Shown in pieces: positions 47,379 to 58,807 of a stretch of DNA of 64,000 nt (positions within the stretch are counted from its first letter, which is position 1; each line of letters begins with the position of its first letter). The stretch lies in NCBI RefSeq assembly GCF_009834565.1, contig NZ_CP019428.1:6448001-6512000 (forward strand). The letters run 5' to 3'. The position numbers and the translations under genes are program-made. This DNA is from Pseudomonas sp. R76 (GTDB lineage: Bacteria; Pseudomonadota; Gammaproteobacteria; Pseudomonadales; Pseudomonadaceae). A model generated the notes under the pieces. The model did no database searches. It had not been told where the DNA came from and was given only the letters and a program-made list of their open reading frames with translations.

Positions 47379-48102
47379 AATTTCCGCCCTGCATAAGTAT
47401 TACGGCGATCACCACGTACTCAAGGGCATCGACCTGACAGTCGAAGAAGGCCAGGTGGTGGCGATCATCGGCCGCAGTGGCTCGGGCAAATCCACCTTGC
47501 TGCGTACCCTTAATGGCCTGGAGTCGATCAACGACGGCGTGATCGAAGTCGATGGCGAATACCTCGACGCCGCGCGCGCCGACTTGCGCAGCCTGCGGCA
47601 GAAAGTCGGCATGGTGTTCCAGCAGTTCAACCTCTTCCCGCACCTGACCGTGGGCGAAAACGTGATGCTCGCACCGCAAGTGGTGCAGAAAGTGCCCAAG
47701 GCCAAAGCGGCACAACTTGCCAAGCAGATGCTGGAGCGGGTCGGGCTGGGGGAAAAGTTCGATGCCTTCCCTGATCGCCTGTCCGGTGGCCAGCAGCAAC
47801 GCGTGGCTATTGCGCGCGCGCTGGCCATGTCACCCAAGGTGCTGCTGTGCGACGAAATCACCTCGGCCCTGGACCCGGAGCTGGTCAACGAAGTGCTCAG
47901 CGTGGTGCGTCAACTGGCCAACGACGGCATGACGTTGATCATGGTGACCCACGAAATGCGCTTTGCCCGGGAAGTGGGCGACAAGCTGGTGTTCATGCAC
48001 CAGGGCAAAGTGCATGAAGTGGGCGACCCGAAGACGCTGTTCGCCAACCCTAAAACGCCGGAATTCGCCAACTTCATTGGCTCGGTGGAACAGCCGAGCT
48101 GA
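47365..48102 (+). CDS. Amino-acid ABC transporter ATPase (GlnQ type)
   Basis: ATG 47365 (MPLLRISALHKYYGDHHVLK) gives 245 residues. Walker A GRSGSGKS (about 36-43), Q-loop FQQFNLFPHLTV, signature LSGGQQQRVAIARAL, Walker B VLLCDEITSALDPE and the H-loop TVTHEMRFA-type segment (VTHEMRFAREV) are all intact. It powers the permease pair. Its 3' end overlaps a fimbrial gene on the other strand by 29 bases. Confidence 0.94.
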   Translation: MPLLRISALHKYYGDHHVLKGIDLTVEEGQVVAIIGRSGSGKSTLLRTLNGLESINDGVIEVDGEYLDAARADLRSLRQKVGMVFQQFNLFPHLTVGENVMLAPQVVQKVPKAKAAQLAKQMLERVGLGEKFDAFPDRLSGGQQQRVAIARALAMSPKVLLCDEITSALDPELVNEVLSVVRQLANDGMTLIMVTHEMRFAREVGDKLVFMHQGKVHEVGDPKTLFANPKTPEFANFIGSVEQPS

Positions 48103-48624
48103 GCAGTTCGAAACTGCCCTGCCCCTCCAGGCGCGTTTCGTCGCGCACGTGCATGTCACCTGCGGGCAGGTCGGTGTCGATATCGACTTGAGCGGTCAAT
48201 CGCCGACCTATCATTGGCATTCCTGCGACTCGTGCCATCAACGTCTGGCCGGGCAGCAACTGCCCGCTGGCAGGCTCGCCGGGCAAATGCGCAGCCACCC
48301 AACCGACAGCATGCCCGTCCACCTGGGCATGTTTGAGGCTCAGGCGAAAACGCCCTTGGCGGCCAAACCGAAAACCCTGACCATCCGCTGCGACGCCGAT
48401 AAAGCGCAACGTCATTTGCGCAGGTTCCGCGCACAGTACATTCAACTGCAAAGAACGGGTGCCAAGTGTCACGGCGGCTCTTTCAACAAGCGCCTCTTTG
48501 CGAATAGCGCCGTAGTCAATGCGCGGCTGGCTCACCACAACCGGCAATTCTCAGACCAGGCGTAAGGCGCTGTCAGCAGTGTGCACAGCAGCGCCAAAGA
48601 CAGGCTTTTAAGCGTCGCGGCCAT
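48074..48624 (-). pseudogene. Fimbrial minor/tip-type protein with frameshift after the signal peptide
   Basis: ATG 48622-48624 overlaps the usher stop by 17 bases and encodes a good signal peptide (MAATLKSLSLALLCTLLTAPYA) followed by WSENCRLW and a TGA. Shifting one base near 48547-48550 gives WSE-x-LPVVVSQPRIDYGAI and opens the frame to 48074. The joined product is about 183 residues with a FRFGRQGRFRLSLKHAQVDG segment like DUF1120/fimbrial subunits. A TTG start at 48547 would make a form without signal peptide, which makes no sense for a pilus protein. The likely cause is a one-base deletion. It is last in the fimbrial operon. Confidence 0.78.
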
Positions 48625-51139
48625 GGCACACCGCCGAGGTAGTTTCATAGAACTTGTCATTGTTTGGCTTGGCCTCGAGGTTAAAGCGCAACAGGCAGGT
48701 GGAAGAGTCCGGCAACGAAACCCGCAGGTTTTGCACCTCGTCGACGTCGTTCAGGAAAATCATGCCCTCACCCACAACACTGGTCAGGAAGCGATTGGCT
48801 TTGCCGAACACGGCGGCTCCCTGAGGCAAGGGCCGGCCCTGCTCATCATTCGCGGTGAGCAACACACGACGTACTTTCACCACATCGAAATTCACGGTGT
48901 TGAACGACCCACGGCCCGCAGCGAGCACCTGGGTGCCGTTTTTCAGGTCGACACGCTTGGGCAGCGACTGGGTCTGCACTTCGACTCGGCTGTTGGTGTA
49001 GGCCGGCAAACCTGCGATCACCGCTTGCCCGCTGTAGTCGGTCCACACCGGGCCTTGGGGTGTTTCGACTTTTGCAGCGCCTATGTCGCCTACCGAGACA
49101 ATGCCGAACGTGTCCTGCACGGTATAAGGCGAGAAGGTCAACCCACCCTCGTGAGCCACTACGCCGCCCTGCAACTGTCCGGTGTAGCTGGTGCCGCGAG
49201 GGTCACGACTGACACCCAGCCCCACCTGGGTATAACGCGGCAACACGTCCACCTGCCCGCGAATCGATTGCTCCCGCGCCCTGAGGTCGCGGTCGAATCC
49301 CACCTCATAGTTCACATACTCATTGACCCGATCCCTGAGTGCTGTACCCGTGGTAAAGCGGTCGCCGCGACGACTGGTGTAGCTCGTCACACGACGATCA
49401 CCGCCCAGGGGCACGCTGACCTGCAACCGCAGCGACAGGTCGTTCTCCTGGGCGCTGTCCCGTCGCCTGTCGGCAGACGGGGTGTCGCGGCCCGACCGGG
49501 TGCCGCCTACCTGCGAGTCCGCGATCAACGCAACCTCGGCGTGACTGAATGACTTATTCCACGAGGCCGACACATGTTCGCTCGTTCGCCCGTCAAATTG
49601 AGCACTGCGGGTAAAACCCGTTGAGAAAACGCCCAACGTGGGATCGGCCCAACTGATGCTTGCCGTGTACTGGTTTTTGGAACGCGAACCCAGCTCATCG
49701 GCCCTGTATGACCGGCCGGCTTCAACGACCTCGCGATAACCGCGGGTTTGGGTAGTTGCGCTGAGGCTCACATCGATGCCGCCGGCTACCGGGCTGCTCA
49801 CGGACACGCTGCTACGCACCCCGGACACTTGGTTTTTGCTGTCTCGTGACAGGTTTTGCCGCGTGCCCACGGAAACCCGCTGGAAAAATATGCTGCTCAG
49901 GGTGCCACCGGCCGCCCAGTAGTCATCGGTGCTCAACAAACCAAAGCCCGCAGACGAATCGCGCCCCAACCCCCAAGTGCCGCCGCCCATGGCGACCAAC
50001 GGTGTCGGGCCTTCCTCAGTCGCGTTCTTGCGCAGCTTGCCGGCAGAAAAATAGTAACCAGGCACCGCTGGCACAGCCCCCGCGAACGAAGCGGCCGGCA
50101 CTACGAAACTGCGCCTTGCGCCACGCACATCGATCACGCTGACTTGCAGGTCACTGGTGCCATTGAGCAATGGCAGGCCCGTCAGCCGAAAAGGCCCCTC
50201 GGGCACCAACGTGCTGTGGATCAATACGCCGGACTGACGCACTTCAATGCGTGACTGGCTCTGCGCAAGCCCTTCGACTACCGCATGGTTGCTGCTCGCA
50301 GGCGTGCGTGATTGGCCATCGGGGAAAAACTGCAGCCCGGATAACTGGACGCCATCAAACAGCGGATTATTACTGGAGATCTGGCCCACCTGGAAAGTCG
50401 ATTGCAAGGCGGCCAGATCCCGCTGGGCATAGGCGTTCAGATGCTCGGTACGGACCTTGCCGTTGTCGGCCACATAAAACTGACGACTGCGCAAAATCTA
50501 GTCATCCAGGTTAAACCCTGCCTCGGTATAGGCTGAAACGAACCGACTGGACCCACTGCGCGAACGGCTGTCGAAACCCAGTACGTTGTAGTTGAATATC
50601 GCCGCCGAACCGCCTTTGGAGAAATGCCCGGCTTCCCACTGTGGGTCACGCAATGACTGGGTCGGAACCACCAGCGCCACCTCGTCAATGCCGGGACGCA
50701 ACCTCACCATGGTGGTCGGGAACTCCCCGAAAAAGTCATGACAGGCCTGATCCGGGGTGAGGCCTTGCTGAATGAGCGCGCGGGGCTTTACCAAGCCGGC
50801 TTTATCCAGCAATCCGGGCGTGAAACATAATCGGCCTTCATGATCGAACCGTGCGTCCACCAGCCCAAGCGGGTTTCCATTGACGCGCAACCCGACCACT
50901 TGTACGCCCTCGCGAAAACGCGCCGCGCCACGGAAGTACTCCGACACTTTCGGGTCGATACCGTGGGCTGTCAGCGCCGCAACGTCGAAACCTTCGCCAA
51001 GCTCCAGCGCAGAGACAAGACCGGGTGCCCCCCACAGCGTCGCAAACCCCATGAGCAGCGTCGGCCGGCAAAACAAAAAAGACGCGGGGGCGACGTGATT
51101 CGAAGGGCGTGCCATGAGCCGGTCAACTCTCATCAGCAT
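48608..51139 (-). pseudogene. Fimbrial outer-membrane usher interrupted by an in-frame amber codon
   Basis: The usher frame starts at 51139 (or ATG 51133/51115) with a signal peptide and ALELGEGFDVAALTAHGIDP, the PapC-N domain. It then has the start of the barrel (GSAAIFNYNVLGFDSRSRSG). It stops at TAG 50498-50500 after AGFNLDD. The same frame continues ILRSRQFYVADNGKVRTEHL and runs to 48608 with the rest of the barrel, plug and CTDs (LPQGAAVFGKANRFLTSVVG). Ushers such as FimD have a conserved Trp here (GAWRLRD), so TAG most simply derives from TGG. Total length would be about 840. No base is missing. The truncated product lacks the pore. Confidence 0.88.
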
Positions 51140-51827
51140 TGATTGCAGCCCGATATGCGTCTACCGCAAACCCATAGACAGTCGCCGGCTGAAACTCAAC
51201 CTCGGCCACACCGCCCAAGGGGCTTGCGGCTGACACTGCGAGCGCTTCGCCCGGCAAAATATAAGCACGCGGTAACGCTGCCTTGATGCCTTGTGGAAGC
51301 AACTGCACATCCGCCGCCATGCGCACGACATAGGCACTGTCGTTATGCACGGTGAGACGCTCACCCACCCGCTTCCACTTCAATAACTCCCAGGGTGTTT
51401 GATGCCGGGGCAGGCCTTTTGGGTGCAGGATCAGCGGCAAGTTCTGCCGGATGGTGATACCGATCGTGGCCCCCTGTTCGGCACGCGCCTGGGGAATACC
51501 CTCGAAGGACACACGCTTGAGCCGCTGAGTCTTGAGCGGCTCCTTCAAGGTACTGATGAAGCGCACCAATTGCGTGTCGCCCGCCTCCACGCGCGTAATG
51601 GGCGGTGTGACAATCAACAGCGGCTCCAGGTCCTCAGGCACATTCTCTACCACTGAATGAAGCAACGCCCGGCCTGCATCCGTATTCTTGATGTTTATTG
51701 TGGCTTCGCCCTCTTCTTCATAGAGCAGTACCACCGTTGTTTCAGGCTGCATACCGTCCGCCGCAGCAACTGCAGTAAACAACAGGCTAAAAAACAACGC
51801 TCGACTTAGTATCGAACAACACCGCAT
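51123..51827 (-). CDS. Fimbrial periplasmic chaperone (PapD type)
   Basis: ATG 51825-51827 (MRCCSILSRALFFSLLFTAV) gives 234 residues with a signal peptide ending near AAA. Two immunoglobulin-like domains follow: TTVVLLYEEEGEATINIKNT in the first, IGITIRQNLPLILHPKGLPR at the junction. LVRFISTLKEPLKTQRLKRV supplies the F-x-x-L-type G1 strand region. Such chaperones complete the folds of pilus subunits by donor-strand complementation and hand them to the usher. It sits between the subunit gene and the usher and overlaps the usher start. Confidence 0.9.
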   Translation of the reverse strand: MRCCSILSRALFFSLLFTAVAAADGMQPETTVVLLYEEEGEATINIKNTDAGRALLHSVVENVPEDLEPLLIVTPPITRVEAGDTQLVRFISTLKEPLKTQRLKRVSFEGIPQARAEQGATIGITIRQNLPLILHPKGLPRHQTPWELLKWKRVGERLTVHNDSAYVVRMAADVQLLPQGIKAALPRAYILPGEALAVSAASPLGGVAEVEFQPATVYGFAVDAYRAAINADES

Positions 51828-51932
51828 TGAATGTTCCCCACAACGTATAAAGTTGATTTCCGGCAGACAAACGCCCACAAAAAAACAACCGACCAGAACG
51901 CGTTAGTTTCCGGATCGGTTGTTTTATATTGC

Positions 51933-52574
51933 TTAGGTGTAGTTCAGTACAATCGTCGCACGCCCATTAAGGGAGACGTCGTTCCTCAAGTCCAACTCCG
52001 CCGCCCTGTTGATAACAGCTTTGACTGCAATAGTGCCGGTCAATTGACTGATTGAGGCGGGCGTCAGGGCCGAGCCATTGCGCCACGAGTACTGGGTCAG
52101 GTGTGCAACTTTGCCGTCACTGTGCTGCCACGAGGCGCCAGTACGCATGATGGGATATAGCGTCGTATTGGATGCCCGCAGGTTGGTGAGCGCGACCGAG
52201 TAGCCGCCGGTTCGCCGGGTACCTACAGCGCCCAAGCCAAAGTTCTGCGCTTCGGTATAGCCCGCACCCAGGATGCCCGGCACCTTGGAGCCCGCTTGCA
52301 AATCGGTAAAGGTGACCCCGAATGTGGTTGGCGCATTGCAAAGGATGTTCAAGCCAACGGTCTTCTCCGTGAGCGGGTTGAACGCCGTCTGGGACAATTC
52401 GCCCGAGCGAATATTGCCGTAGTTGATTTCACCGTTGCCAGTAAGATTAAGGCTGCACGCTGCAGGCTTGATCGTGCCGATGACGGTCAATGTCGCACTG
52501 TTCGTGGTTGCCTGGGCACTTAACGCCGCAGCCAGGCAGGTAATACCGAGAGTCAAACCAACAATTTTTTTCAT
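51933..52574 (-). CDS. DUF1120-type fimbrial major subunit
   Basis: I chose ATG 52572-52574 because AGGA lies six bases before it; an alternative in-frame ATG at 52580 has its ribosome site too close. The 213-residue protein has a signal peptide (MKKIVGLTLGITCLAAALSA). The DUF1120 pattern follows: TLTVIGTIKPAACSLNLTGN, INYGNIRSGELSQTAF, a second Cys (NILCNAPTTFGVTF), FGLGAVGTRRTGGYSVAL, and a C-terminal ATIVLNYT beta-strand like pilin donor strands. It heads the subunit-chaperone-usher-tip operon. Confidence 0.88.
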   Translation of the reverse strand: MKKIVGLTLGITCLAAALSAQATTNSATLTVIGTIKPAACSLNLTGNGEINYGNIRSGELSQTAFNPLTEKTVGLNILCNAPTTFGVTFTDLQAGSKVPGILGAGYTEAQNFGLGAVGTRRTGGYSVALTNLRASNTTLYPIMRTGASWQHSDGKVAHLTQYSWRNGSALTPASISQLTGTIAVKAVINRAAELDLRNDVSLNGRATIVLNYT

Positions 52575-53057
52575 GCTCATCCTGTCACTAAAATAAGTTA
52601 TCAGGTGTTCTTTATTTGTGTTTGGCGGCTCCATCGCCCAATCATTTATCTTCCGGGACATGCATAACAATAAATAAATACCACCAGGCAAAATTGCCGG
52701 GTGACAGTCTGTCGCCTTGGCACTTGATTAAAGAATCAGACAACACAACAGTCGCTGTAGGAGGGATATAAACAAATTGTCCCTCTAACTCGCTGATCGG
52801 GTAGTACAAAAGCAAATAACGCCGAGTCCATTTACTCGCTTACTGTAAGCAAATTCCGAGCAGGTCTTACACTGGAGCGTGGTTATCTACTCCTACAGCC
52901 TCGAAGGCCCTATTCAACTATTGCTTACAAACCCGCCCTACATTTCCCACAAGAATTCCCTACAGCCAGCCTCACGAAAATTACTGAAGCACAACGCGTT
53001 GGCGCCAGCGGTCGATCGTGGCACGATGGTCGGGTTATCGACCGAGACCCCCAAACC
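52575..53057. promoter_or_regulatory. Divergent intergenic region fimbriae / ppx
   Basis: The 483-base gap between the fimbrial operon and ppx has no convincing gene. It is visibly less GC-rich than the surroundings. It contains an inverted repeat GAGGGA (52761-52766)/TCCCTC (52780-52785). The low GC, with the fimbrial operon, may reflect older transfer. No promoter could be placed with confidence. Confidence 0.5.
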
Positions 53058-54560
53058 ATGCCGCAATCCCAAGCCAAGAATCTGTCCCTGATCGCCGCCA
53101 TCGACCTGGGCTCCAACAGCTTTCACATGGTCGTGGCCAAGGCCCAGAACGGCGAAATCCGCATCCTTGAGCGGCTCGGCGAGAAAGTACAACTGGCTGC
53201 CGGGATCGACGACGAGCGCCAGCTCAATGAAGAATCCATGCAGCGCGGGCTCGATTGCCTCAAGCGTTTTGCCCAACTGATCAACGGCATGCCCTTGGGC
53301 GCTGTGCGAATCGTGGGCACCAACGCCTTGCGAGAAGCCCGCAACCGTGGCGACTTCATCCGCCGCGCCGAGGAAATCCTCGGGCACCCGGTAGAAGTCA
53401 TTTCCGGCCGTGAAGAAGCGCGCCTGATTTACCTCGGCGTGTCCCACACCCTGGCCGACACCCCCGGAAAACGCCTGGTGGCGGACATCGGCGGTGGCAG
53501 TACCGAATTCATCATCGGCCAGCGTTTCGAGCCACTGCTGCGCGAAAGCCTGCAGATGGGTTGCGTCAGCTACACCCAGCGTTACTTCAAGGATGGCAAG
53601 ATCACCCCGGCGCGCTATGCACAGGCCTACACGGCGGCGCGCCTGGAGATCATGAGCATCGAACACGCTCTGCACCGCCTGACCTGGGATGAAGCCATCG
53701 GCTCGTCCGGCACCATCCGCGCTATCGGCCTGGCCCTCAAGGCCGGCGGCCATGGCACCGGTGAGGTCAACGCCGAAGGCCTGGCATGGCTCAAGCGCAA
53801 ACTGTTCAAGCTGGGCGATGCCGAGAAGATCGACTTTGACGGCATCAAACCCGACCGCCGCACCATTTTCCCGGCCGGCCTGGCGATTCTCGAAGCGATC
53901 TTCGACGCCCTCGAACTGCAACGCATGGACCACTGCGACGGCGCCCTGCGCGAAGGCGTGCTCTACGACCTGCTGGGCCGTCATCACCACGAAGACGTGC
54001 GTGAGCGCACCCTCAGCTCGCTGATGGAGCGTTATCACGTCGACCTGGAACAGGCCGCCCGTGTGGAGCGCAAAGCCCTGCACGCGTTCGACCAGGTGGC
54101 CGAGGACTGGGAGCTGGAAGACGGCGTGTGGCGCGAGCTGCTCGGCTGGGCCGCCAAGGTGCATGAAGTGGGCCTGGACATCGCCCACTACCATTACCAC
54201 AAGCATGGCGCCTATCTGATCGAGCACTCGGACCTCGCCGGTTTCTCCCGTGAAGACCAACAGATGCTCGCCCTGCTGGTGCGCGGCCATCGCCGCAACA
54301 TCCCCAAGGACAAGTTTGCCGACTTCGGCGGCGAAGGTATCAAGCTGATTCGCCTGTGCGTGCTGCTGCGCTTTGCGATTCTGTTCCACCACATCCGTGG
54401 CACCCAGGAAATGCCCCAGGTAACCCTGCGCGCCAACGGCGACAGCCTGGACGTGGTGTTCCCCAAAGGCTGGCTGGACGAAAACCAGCTGACCCAGGCG
54501 GACTTCGCCCAGGAAGCGGAATGGCTGACGCGGGTGGGGTTTAGCCTGAACCTGCGCTAA
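53058..54560 (+). CDS. ppx: Exopolyphosphatase
   Basis: The 500-residue protein has the Ppx/GppA phosphatase domain (about 1-310; [33 protein letters not shown] and [14 protein letters not shown] as ATPase-like phosphate loops). An HD-like C-terminal domain (about 320-500; [20 protein letters not shown]) follows. It degrades long polyphosphate from the end. Length fits long Ppx rather than short GppA. It converges on ppk across a REPIN. Confidence 0.94.
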   Translation: MPQSQAKNLSLIAAIDLGSNSFHMVVAKAQNGEIRILERLGEKVQLAAGIDDERQLNEESMQRGLDCLKRFAQLINGMPLGAVRIVGTNALREARNRGDFIRRAEEILGHPVEVISGREEARLIYLGVSHTLADTPGKRLVADIGGGSTEFIIGQRFEPLLRESLQMGCVSYTQRYFKDGKITPARYAQAYTAARLEIMSIEHALHRLTWDEAIGSSGTIRAIGLALKAGGHGTGEVNAEGLAWLKRKLFKLGDAEKIDFDGIKPDRRTIFPAGLAILEAIFDALELQRMDHCDGALREGVLYDLLGRHHHEDVRERTLSSLMERYHVDLEQAARVERKALHAFDQVAEDWELEDGVWRELLGWAAKVHEVGLDIAHYHYHKHGAYLIEHSDLAGFSREDQQMLALLVRGHRRNIPKDKFADFGGEGIKLIRLCVLLRFAILFHHIRGTQEMPQVTLRANGDSLDVVFPKGWLDENQLTQADFAQEAEWLTRVGFSLNLR

Positions 54561-54589
54561 GCCGATCTAAAGAACACTGCAAAAACAAC

Positions 54590-54678
54590 TGTGGGAGCGG
54601 GCTTGCCCGCGATGACGGAGTATCAGTCAATGCATCTTTGACTGACCTACCGCTATCGCGGGCAAGCCCGCTCCCACA
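54590..54678. repeat. REPIN between ppx and ppk
   Basis: Perfect 24-base arms 54590-54613 and 54655-54678 (TGTGGGAGCGGGCTTGCCCG...) sit between the convergent polyphosphate genes. They could act as a two-way transcript barrier. Confidence 0.93.
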
Positions 54679-54696
54679 TTGGATCTGCGCAGGCTT

Positions 54697-56919
54697 TTAG
54701 TTCACCGCCAGAATCGGGCTACCCAACTTCTCCAGCAACGTCGCCTGCGCACTGCGCGGGTTCTGGTTGCCGGTTGGTGTGTTACGCACGTAACGGCCGT
54801 CCGATTGCAGGCTCCAGCTGTGGGTGTTGTCGGTCAGGTAGCTTTCCAGCTCCTTCTTGACGCGCATGATCAGTTTCTTGCCTTCCACCGGGAAGCACGT
54901 TTCCACCCGCTTATCGAGGTTGCGCTCCATCCAGTCGGCACTTGAGAGGAACATCTGCTCCTCGCCGCCGTTGAGGAAGTAGAACACCCGCGTGTGCTCC
55001 AGGAAGCGACCGATGATCGAGCGCACATGGATGTTGTGCGACACGCCGACAATGCCCGGGCGCAGGCAGCACATGCCGCGCACCACCAGGTCGATGCGCA
55101 CACCGGACTGGCTGGCCTTGTACAGCGCGCGGATGATCTTCGGGTCGGTCAGCGAGTTGAACTTGGCGATGATGTGCGCCGGCTTGCCGTCGAGGGCGAA
55201 CTGAGTCTCGCGGGCAATCATGTCGAGCATGCCCTTCTTGAGCGTGAACGGTGCGTGCAGCAGCTTCTTCATGCGCAAGGTCTTGCCCATGCCGATCAAC
55301 TGGCTGAACAACTTGCCGACGTCTTCACACAAGGCGTCGTCGGAGGTCAGCAGGCTGTAGTCGGTGTAGAGCTTGGCGTTGCCGGCGTGATAGTTGCCGG
55401 TGCCCAAGTGCGCGTAACGCACGATCTCACCGGCTTCGCGGCGCAGGATCAGCATCATCTTGGCGTGGGTCTTGAAGCCGACCACACCGTAGATCACCAC
55501 CGCACCGGCCGCTTGCAGGCGGCTGGCCAGTTGCAGGTTGGACTCTTCGTCGAACCGTGCACGCAACTCGATCACCGCGGTGACTTCCTTGCCGTTACGC
55601 GCGGCGTCGACCAGTGCATCGACGATTTCCGAGTTGGCGCCGGAGCGGTACAGCGTCTGGCGCACGGCCAGCACGTGCGGGTCTTTGGCGGCCTGGCGCA
55701 GCAGGTCGACCACCGGGGTAAACGACTCGAAGGGGTGCAGCAGCAGAATGTCCTGCTTGCTCACCACACTGAAGATGTTCTCGCTGTTTTGCAGCAGTTT
55801 CGGGATCTGCGGCGTGAACGGCGTGTATTGCAGCTCGGGGTGACTGTCCAGGCCGGTGATGCTGAAAAGGCGCGTCAGGTTGACCGGGCCATTGACCTGG
55901 TACAACTCGGACTCGGCCAGGTTGAACTGCTTGAGCAGGTAGTCCGACAGGTGTTTAGGGCAGGTGTCTGCCACTTCCAGTCGCACCGCGTCGCCGTAGC
56001 GGCGTGAGAACAGCTCGCCGCGCAGGGCACGGGCCAGGTCTTCGACGTCTTCGGAGTCCAGTGCCAGGTCGGCGTTACGGGTCAGGCGGAACTGGTAGCA
56101 GCCTTTTACCTTCATGCCCTGGAACAAGTCGTCGGCATGCGCGTGGATCATCGACGACAGGAATACATAGTTGTCGCCAGCGCCACCCACCTCTTCCGGT
56201 ACTTTAATGATCCGTGGCAACAGGCGCGGTGCCGGGATGATCGCCAGGCCCGAATCGCGACCGAAGGCGTCGATGCCTTCCAGCTCGACGATAAAGTTCA
56301 GGCTCTTGTTTACCAGCAGCGGGAACGGGTGCGTCGGGTCGAGGCCGATCGGCGTGATGATCGGGGAAATCTCGTCACGGAAGTAACGGCGCACCCAGGT
56401 CTTGATCTTGGTGGTCCAGTGACGGCGACGGATGAAGCGGACCTGATGTTTTTCCAGTTCCGGCAGCAGGATGTCGTTGAGGATCGCGTATTGGCGGTCC
56501 ACATGGCCGTGCACCAGCTCGCTGATGCGCGCCAGGGCCTGATGCGGCTGCAGGCCGTCGGCGCCGGCTTGTTCGCGGGCGAAGGTGATTTGCTTTTTGA
56601 GGCCGGCAACGCGGATCTCGAAGAACTCGTCCAGGTTGCTGGAGAAGATCAGCAGGAATTTCAGCCGTTCCAGCAGCGGATAGGACTCATCCAGCGCCTG
56701 CTCGAGCACGCGGATGTTGAATTGCAGTTGCGACAGCTCGCGGTGGATGTACAGGCTGCTGTCATCCAGGTTGGTCACCGCCGCTACCGGGGCCGGCGCG
56801 GGCGCCTCGGCCACCACGGCAGGCGGTGCCGGCTCCATTTCAGGCGGCGTTTCGGTGACTTGTTCCACCACCGGGTGAGCGTCTTTTACGGCAACTTCTG
56901 AGAGTCCTTCGGTATTCAT
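54697..56919 (-). CDS. ppk: Polyphosphate kinase 1
   Basis: The 740-residue protein has a Pro/Ala/Val-rich extension (about 1-45; [19 protein letters not shown]) before the usual PPK1 start ([20 protein letters not shown]). [20 protein letters not shown] and [20 protein letters not shown] carry the catalytic histidines, near 455 and 480. It makes polyphosphate from ATP reversibly. It lies 18 bases downstream of hemB on the same strand, so the two may be cotranscribed. The N-terminal extension is longer than in E. coli, common in pseudomonads. Confidence 0.95.
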   Translation of the reverse strand: MNTEGLSEVAVKDAHPVVEQVTETPPEMEPAPPAVVAEAPAPAPVAAVTNLDDSSLYIHRELSQLQFNIRVLEQALDESYPLLERLKFLLIFSSNLDEFFEIRVAGLKKQITFAREQAGADGLQPHQALARISELVHGHVDRQYAILNDILLPELEKHQVRFIRRRHWTTKIKTWVRRYFRDEISPIITPIGLDPTHPFPLLVNKSLNFIVELEGIDAFGRDSGLAIIPAPRLLPRIIKVPEEVGGAGDNYVFLSSMIHAHADDLFQGMKVKGCYQFRLTRNADLALDSEDVEDLARALRGELFSRRYGDAVRLEVADTCPKHLSDYLLKQFNLAESELYQVNGPVNLTRLFSITGLDSHPELQYTPFTPQIPKLLQNSENIFSVVSKQDILLLHPFESFTPVVDLLRQAAKDPHVLAVRQTLYRSGANSEIVDALVDAARNGKEVTAVIELRARFDEESNLQLASRLQAAGAVVIYGVVGFKTHAKMMLILRREAGEIVRYAHLGTGNYHAGNAKLYTDYSLLTSDDALCEDVGKLFSQLIGMGKTLRMKKLLHAPFTLKKGMLDMIARETQFALDGKPAHIIAKFNSLTDPKIIRALYKASQSGVRIDLVVRGMCCLRPGIVGVSHNIHVRSIIGRFLEHTRVFYFLNGGEEQMFLSSADWMERNLDKRVETCFPVEGKKLIMRVKKELESYLTDNTHSWSLQSDGRYVRNTPTGNQNPRSAQATLLEKLGSPILAVN

Positions 56920-56937
56920 CGAGTGTTCCTGTGAGGG

Positions 56938-57972
<1,035 letters not shown>

Positions 57973-58159
57973 TTACGGGCGAGCGTTGCAGTTATAAGCG
58001 GCCATTATGACGAAGGAATGACAGTTGTGCTTATCGATGCGACCTGTAGTCGCATTCGTCGTTTATGTAGGAATTGTTCACTTCGTGACACATCTCGATA
58101 CTTTCATGAATGTTCACGAAGGCGTAGGCTGCGCGTTCATTTCGCCAGCACCCCAGACC

Positions 58160-58807
58160 ATGCTTCAACAATTTCTGCATGACTTCGGCTACTTTGCGCT
58201 CTTCCTGGGCACCTTCTTCGAAGGCGAGACCATTTTGGTTCTCGCAGGCTTCCTGGCGTTCCGTGGATACATGGATATCAACCTGGTGGTGGTCGTTGCC
58301 TTTTGCGGCAGCTATGCCGGCGACCAGCTGTGGTACTTCCTGGGGCGCAAACACGGGCGCAAACTGCTGGCACGCAAGCCGCGCTGGCAGTTGATGGGCG
58401 ACAAAGCGCTGGAACATATCCGTAAGCATCCGGACATCTGGGTGCTGAGTTTCCGGTTCGTCTACGGGCTGCGCACCGTGATGCCAGTGGCGATTGGCTT
58501 GTCCGGTTATCCGCCTTTGCGCTATTTGCTGCTCAACGGCATTGGCGCGGCAGTATGGGCAGCAGCGCTTGGCGCAGCGGCGTACCATTTTGGCGCGGTG
58601 CTGGAAGGCATGCTCGGCAGCATCAAGAAATATGAGCTGTGGGTGTTGGGCGCGCTGTTGTTGCTGGGCTTGGCCCTGTGGCTGCGTCGCCGCTTCAAGA
58701 ACGCGCGCATTGCCCGCCAGGCCTGCGAAGATGCCAAGGCCCGGCTGGCGGCGGAACAGCTCGCCGAGCCCGCCAAGATCGACGCGCCTAAGACGCCAAT
58801 CGAGTAA
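58160..58807 (+). CDS. DedA-family membrane protein
   Basis: Chosen start ATG 58160 (MLQQFLHDFGYFALFLGTFF) gives 215 residues. The ribosome binding site is weak, and an in-frame ATG at 58106 is possible. The DedA core is clear: FFEGETILVLAGFLAFRGYM, GSYAGDQLWYFLGRKHGRKL, FRFVYGLRTVMPVAIGLSGY. Spans are near 10-30, 45-65, 125-150, 155-175 and 180-195. The family flips undecaprenyl or phospholipid carriers and supports pH homeostasis. It converges on the next gene with a 20-base overlap. Confidence 0.9.
   Translation: MLQQFLHDFGYFALFLGTFFEGETILVLAGFLAFRGYMDINLVVVVAFCGSYAGDQLWYFLGRKHGRKLLARKPRWQLMGDKALEHIRKHPDIWVLSFRFVYGLRTVMPVAIGLSGYPPLRYLLLNGIGAAVWAAALGAAAYHFGAVLEGMLGSIKKYELWVLGALLLLGLALWLRRRFKNARIARQACEDAKARLAAEQLAEPAKIDAPKTPIE

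Noticed and set aside
48074..48547. Complete fimbrial gene starting at TTG 48547
   Set aside because: It would lack a signal peptide, which is present in the adjacent frame just upstream; a frameshift explains both better.
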